A DNA stretch of 6,786 nucleotides from Bacillota bacterium (GTDB lineage: Bacteria > Bacillota > Limnochordia > Darwinibacteriales > Darwinibacteriaceae), in the NCBI GenBank assembly GCA_012518325.1, contig JAAYSR010000004.1, forward strand, positions 1-6,786. Direction: 5' to 3'. This document shows, one piece after another, positions 5,989 through 6,786 of the stretch. The position numbers and the translations under genes are program-made. Under the pieces are notes generated by a model. That model was given only the letters and a program-made list of their open reading frames with translations, ran no database searches and had not been told where the DNA came from. Every line of letters starts with the position of its first letter. Position 1 is the first letter of the stretch.

Positions 5989-6328
5989 GGAGTTCCGCTG
6001 CAGCGTTGATTGTTGCCAGGGGATTTCTGAGCTCATGGGCGAGCATGCTGATAAACTCATTCTTGTTGTCATTCCTAGTCTCAAGCTCTGCTACCAAGGC
6101 CAGAACCTTTTCCTCGGCAATTTTCTGCTCCGTAATATCTTTGAACGCCACTAACATGCCGGAGCCTGTTTGGCCAGTCTGGCTGAACGCAGAACTGCTT
6201 ACCCTGGCCCATACTGAGCTTTCGTCAGACCTTTTTAACTTGATTTCAAAGCGGTTGGGCTTGCCTAAGCCGCCAGCCTCCCATTGCCTATGTGCTTCAC
6301 CCAGCCAGTCTGAATCAACGAATTCTGA

Positions 6329-6786
6329 CTAATGCCTGCCGACCAGATCTTCCGGACGATAACCCAACAGATTGGCTGTCCCTTCATTGGTCTCAATCAG
6401 GTATCCATCGTTGTCAAGCCACCAAAAACCGTCATTTGCGGTTTCAAACAGCTTGCGGTACCTGCTTTCGCTCTCCTGCAGCAGTATCTCCATTTCCTTG
6501 CGCTCGCTGATATCGGTCAACATGACGCCGAACTTGCCGCCTGCTAGGGGAGAAACCAGGAACTCAAACCATCCGCCCAAGGCTCCGCTGTAGAGCTCCA
6601 GTCTCTCCGAGACCCCCTTTTCCATAATCTCTGCACATTTGCGTAACCACTTTGGCCCAAGTCCGGGATAAAGATTTCTGAGCCTCTTGCCCGGAATACT
6701 CTCCTTGGGACGATCAACAACGGCGGCAAACGCAGAGTTGACTTCCAGGATCAAAGCATCAGCGGGTTGACTTTGATCATCATAGA
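6329..6786 (-). CDS. N-terminal readable fragment of the broken kinase: PAS domain(s) up to the amber stop (partial)
   Basis: The frame is open to the right edge, with YDDQSQPADALILEVNSAF as the first residues, typical of a PAS entry that starts upstream. The PAS core runs through IPGKRLRNLYPGLGPKW to FLVSPLAGGKFGVMLTDISERKE, followed by a linker helix. The second PAS begins with ESRYRKLFETANDGFWWLD, then YLIETNEGTANLLGYRPEDLVG, and is cut at TAG 6331-6329. If translated alone, this piece would sense but could not signal. The TTG at 6754 is not a convincing start, because sequence before it is still PAS-like. Confidence 0.65.
   Translation of the reverse strand, partial: YDDQSQPADALILEVNSAFAAVVDRPKESIPGKRLRNLYPGLGPKWLRKCAEIMEKGVSERLELYSGALGGWFEFLVSPLAGGKFGVMLTDISERKEMEILLQESESRYRKLFETANDGFWWLDNDGYLIETNEGTANLLGYRPEDLVGRH

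Larger units (their letters stand above)
5386..6786 (-). pseudogene. PAS-PAS sensor histidine kinase, broken by an amber stop and a frameshift (5' end outside window)
   Basis: Read across its two breaks, this gene encodes a soluble sensor kinase. It has a first PAS domain (about 6786-6500), a second PAS with PAC end (about 6490-6130, ending MLVAFKDITEQK), a short coiled linker, a HisKA dimerisation domain with the H-box ISMLAHELRNPLA (His codon 6037-6035), and a HATPase_c domain. No membrane segment is visible in the part seen. The first break is TAG at 6331-6329 in the second PAS, after DLVGRH; the same frame then continues as SEFVDSDW. The second is a shift of one base between about 5990 and 5965, after AAAELLE; the new frame continues with RTIETLKRQVEHL to the proper end. 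The aligned length from H-box to the RQVEHL helix is about normal, so one extra base is the simplest cause. The gene has no start in the window. Sequencing error or stop-codon recoding remain possible, but two independent lesions favour a decaying gene. Confidence 0.8.

Noticed and set aside
5810..6157. Separate small gene of 115 codons starting with MLVAFKDITEQK
   Set aside because: The ATG is inside the PAC end of a PAS domain with no ribosome binding site, and the frame leaves the kinase sequence after the frameshift. It is part of the broken kinase.
6329..6331. Pyrrolysine codon
   Set aside because: A second, independent lesion in the same gene, the absence of any known Pyl-containing family here and the use of TAG as an ordinary stop in the permease make decay or error more likely.

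Overview
The window looks like bacterial chromosome from a Bacillota-type organism. The evidence is strong purine-rich ribosome binding sites of the AGGAGG/GGGAGG kind, GTG starts, tight gene packing and a base composition a little above half G+C by eye. The substrate-binding protein has a plain signal peptide with no lipobox cysteine. That would fit a two-membrane (diderm) member of the phylum better than a classical Gram-positive, but this is inference and the species cannot be named from the window.

Layout. On the + strand, bases 1-2221 hold the 3' end of an ABC-transporter ATPase gene (NBD end plus TOBE region). It overlaps by 8 bp a fused, two-domain FbpB-type permease gene. Everything after that is on the - strand. 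A substrate-binding protein of the Fe(III)/2-aminoethylphosphonate/polyamine-like class (2292-3308) faces the permease across a near-perfect bidirectional terminator hairpin. Together these would form an importer, but the binding protein is in its own transcription unit, with a plausible promoter and two inverted repeats just upstream.

Next on the - strand (3434-4835) is a two-gene unit. The first gene encodes an HNH endonuclease whose N-terminal half matches the sulfur-binding domain of phosphorothioate-dependent (type IV, ScoMcrA/SprMcrA-like) restriction enzymes. Sixteen bases downstream is a 161-residue protein of unknown function that appears to be built from two copies of one small domain. 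This pair is the most interesting part of the window. No DNA-sulfur modification genes are visible.

The right end (5008-6786, - strand) holds a PAS-PAS-histidine kinase gene that is broken twice: an amber stop inside the second PAS domain, and a frameshift between the phospho-accepting histidine and the ATP-binding domain. It is followed by an intact stand-alone CheY-like receiver with its own terminator hairpin. The kinase continues past the right edge of the window. I saw no tRNA, rRNA, CRISPR array or insertion sequence, and no gene-free stretch longer than about 180 bases.
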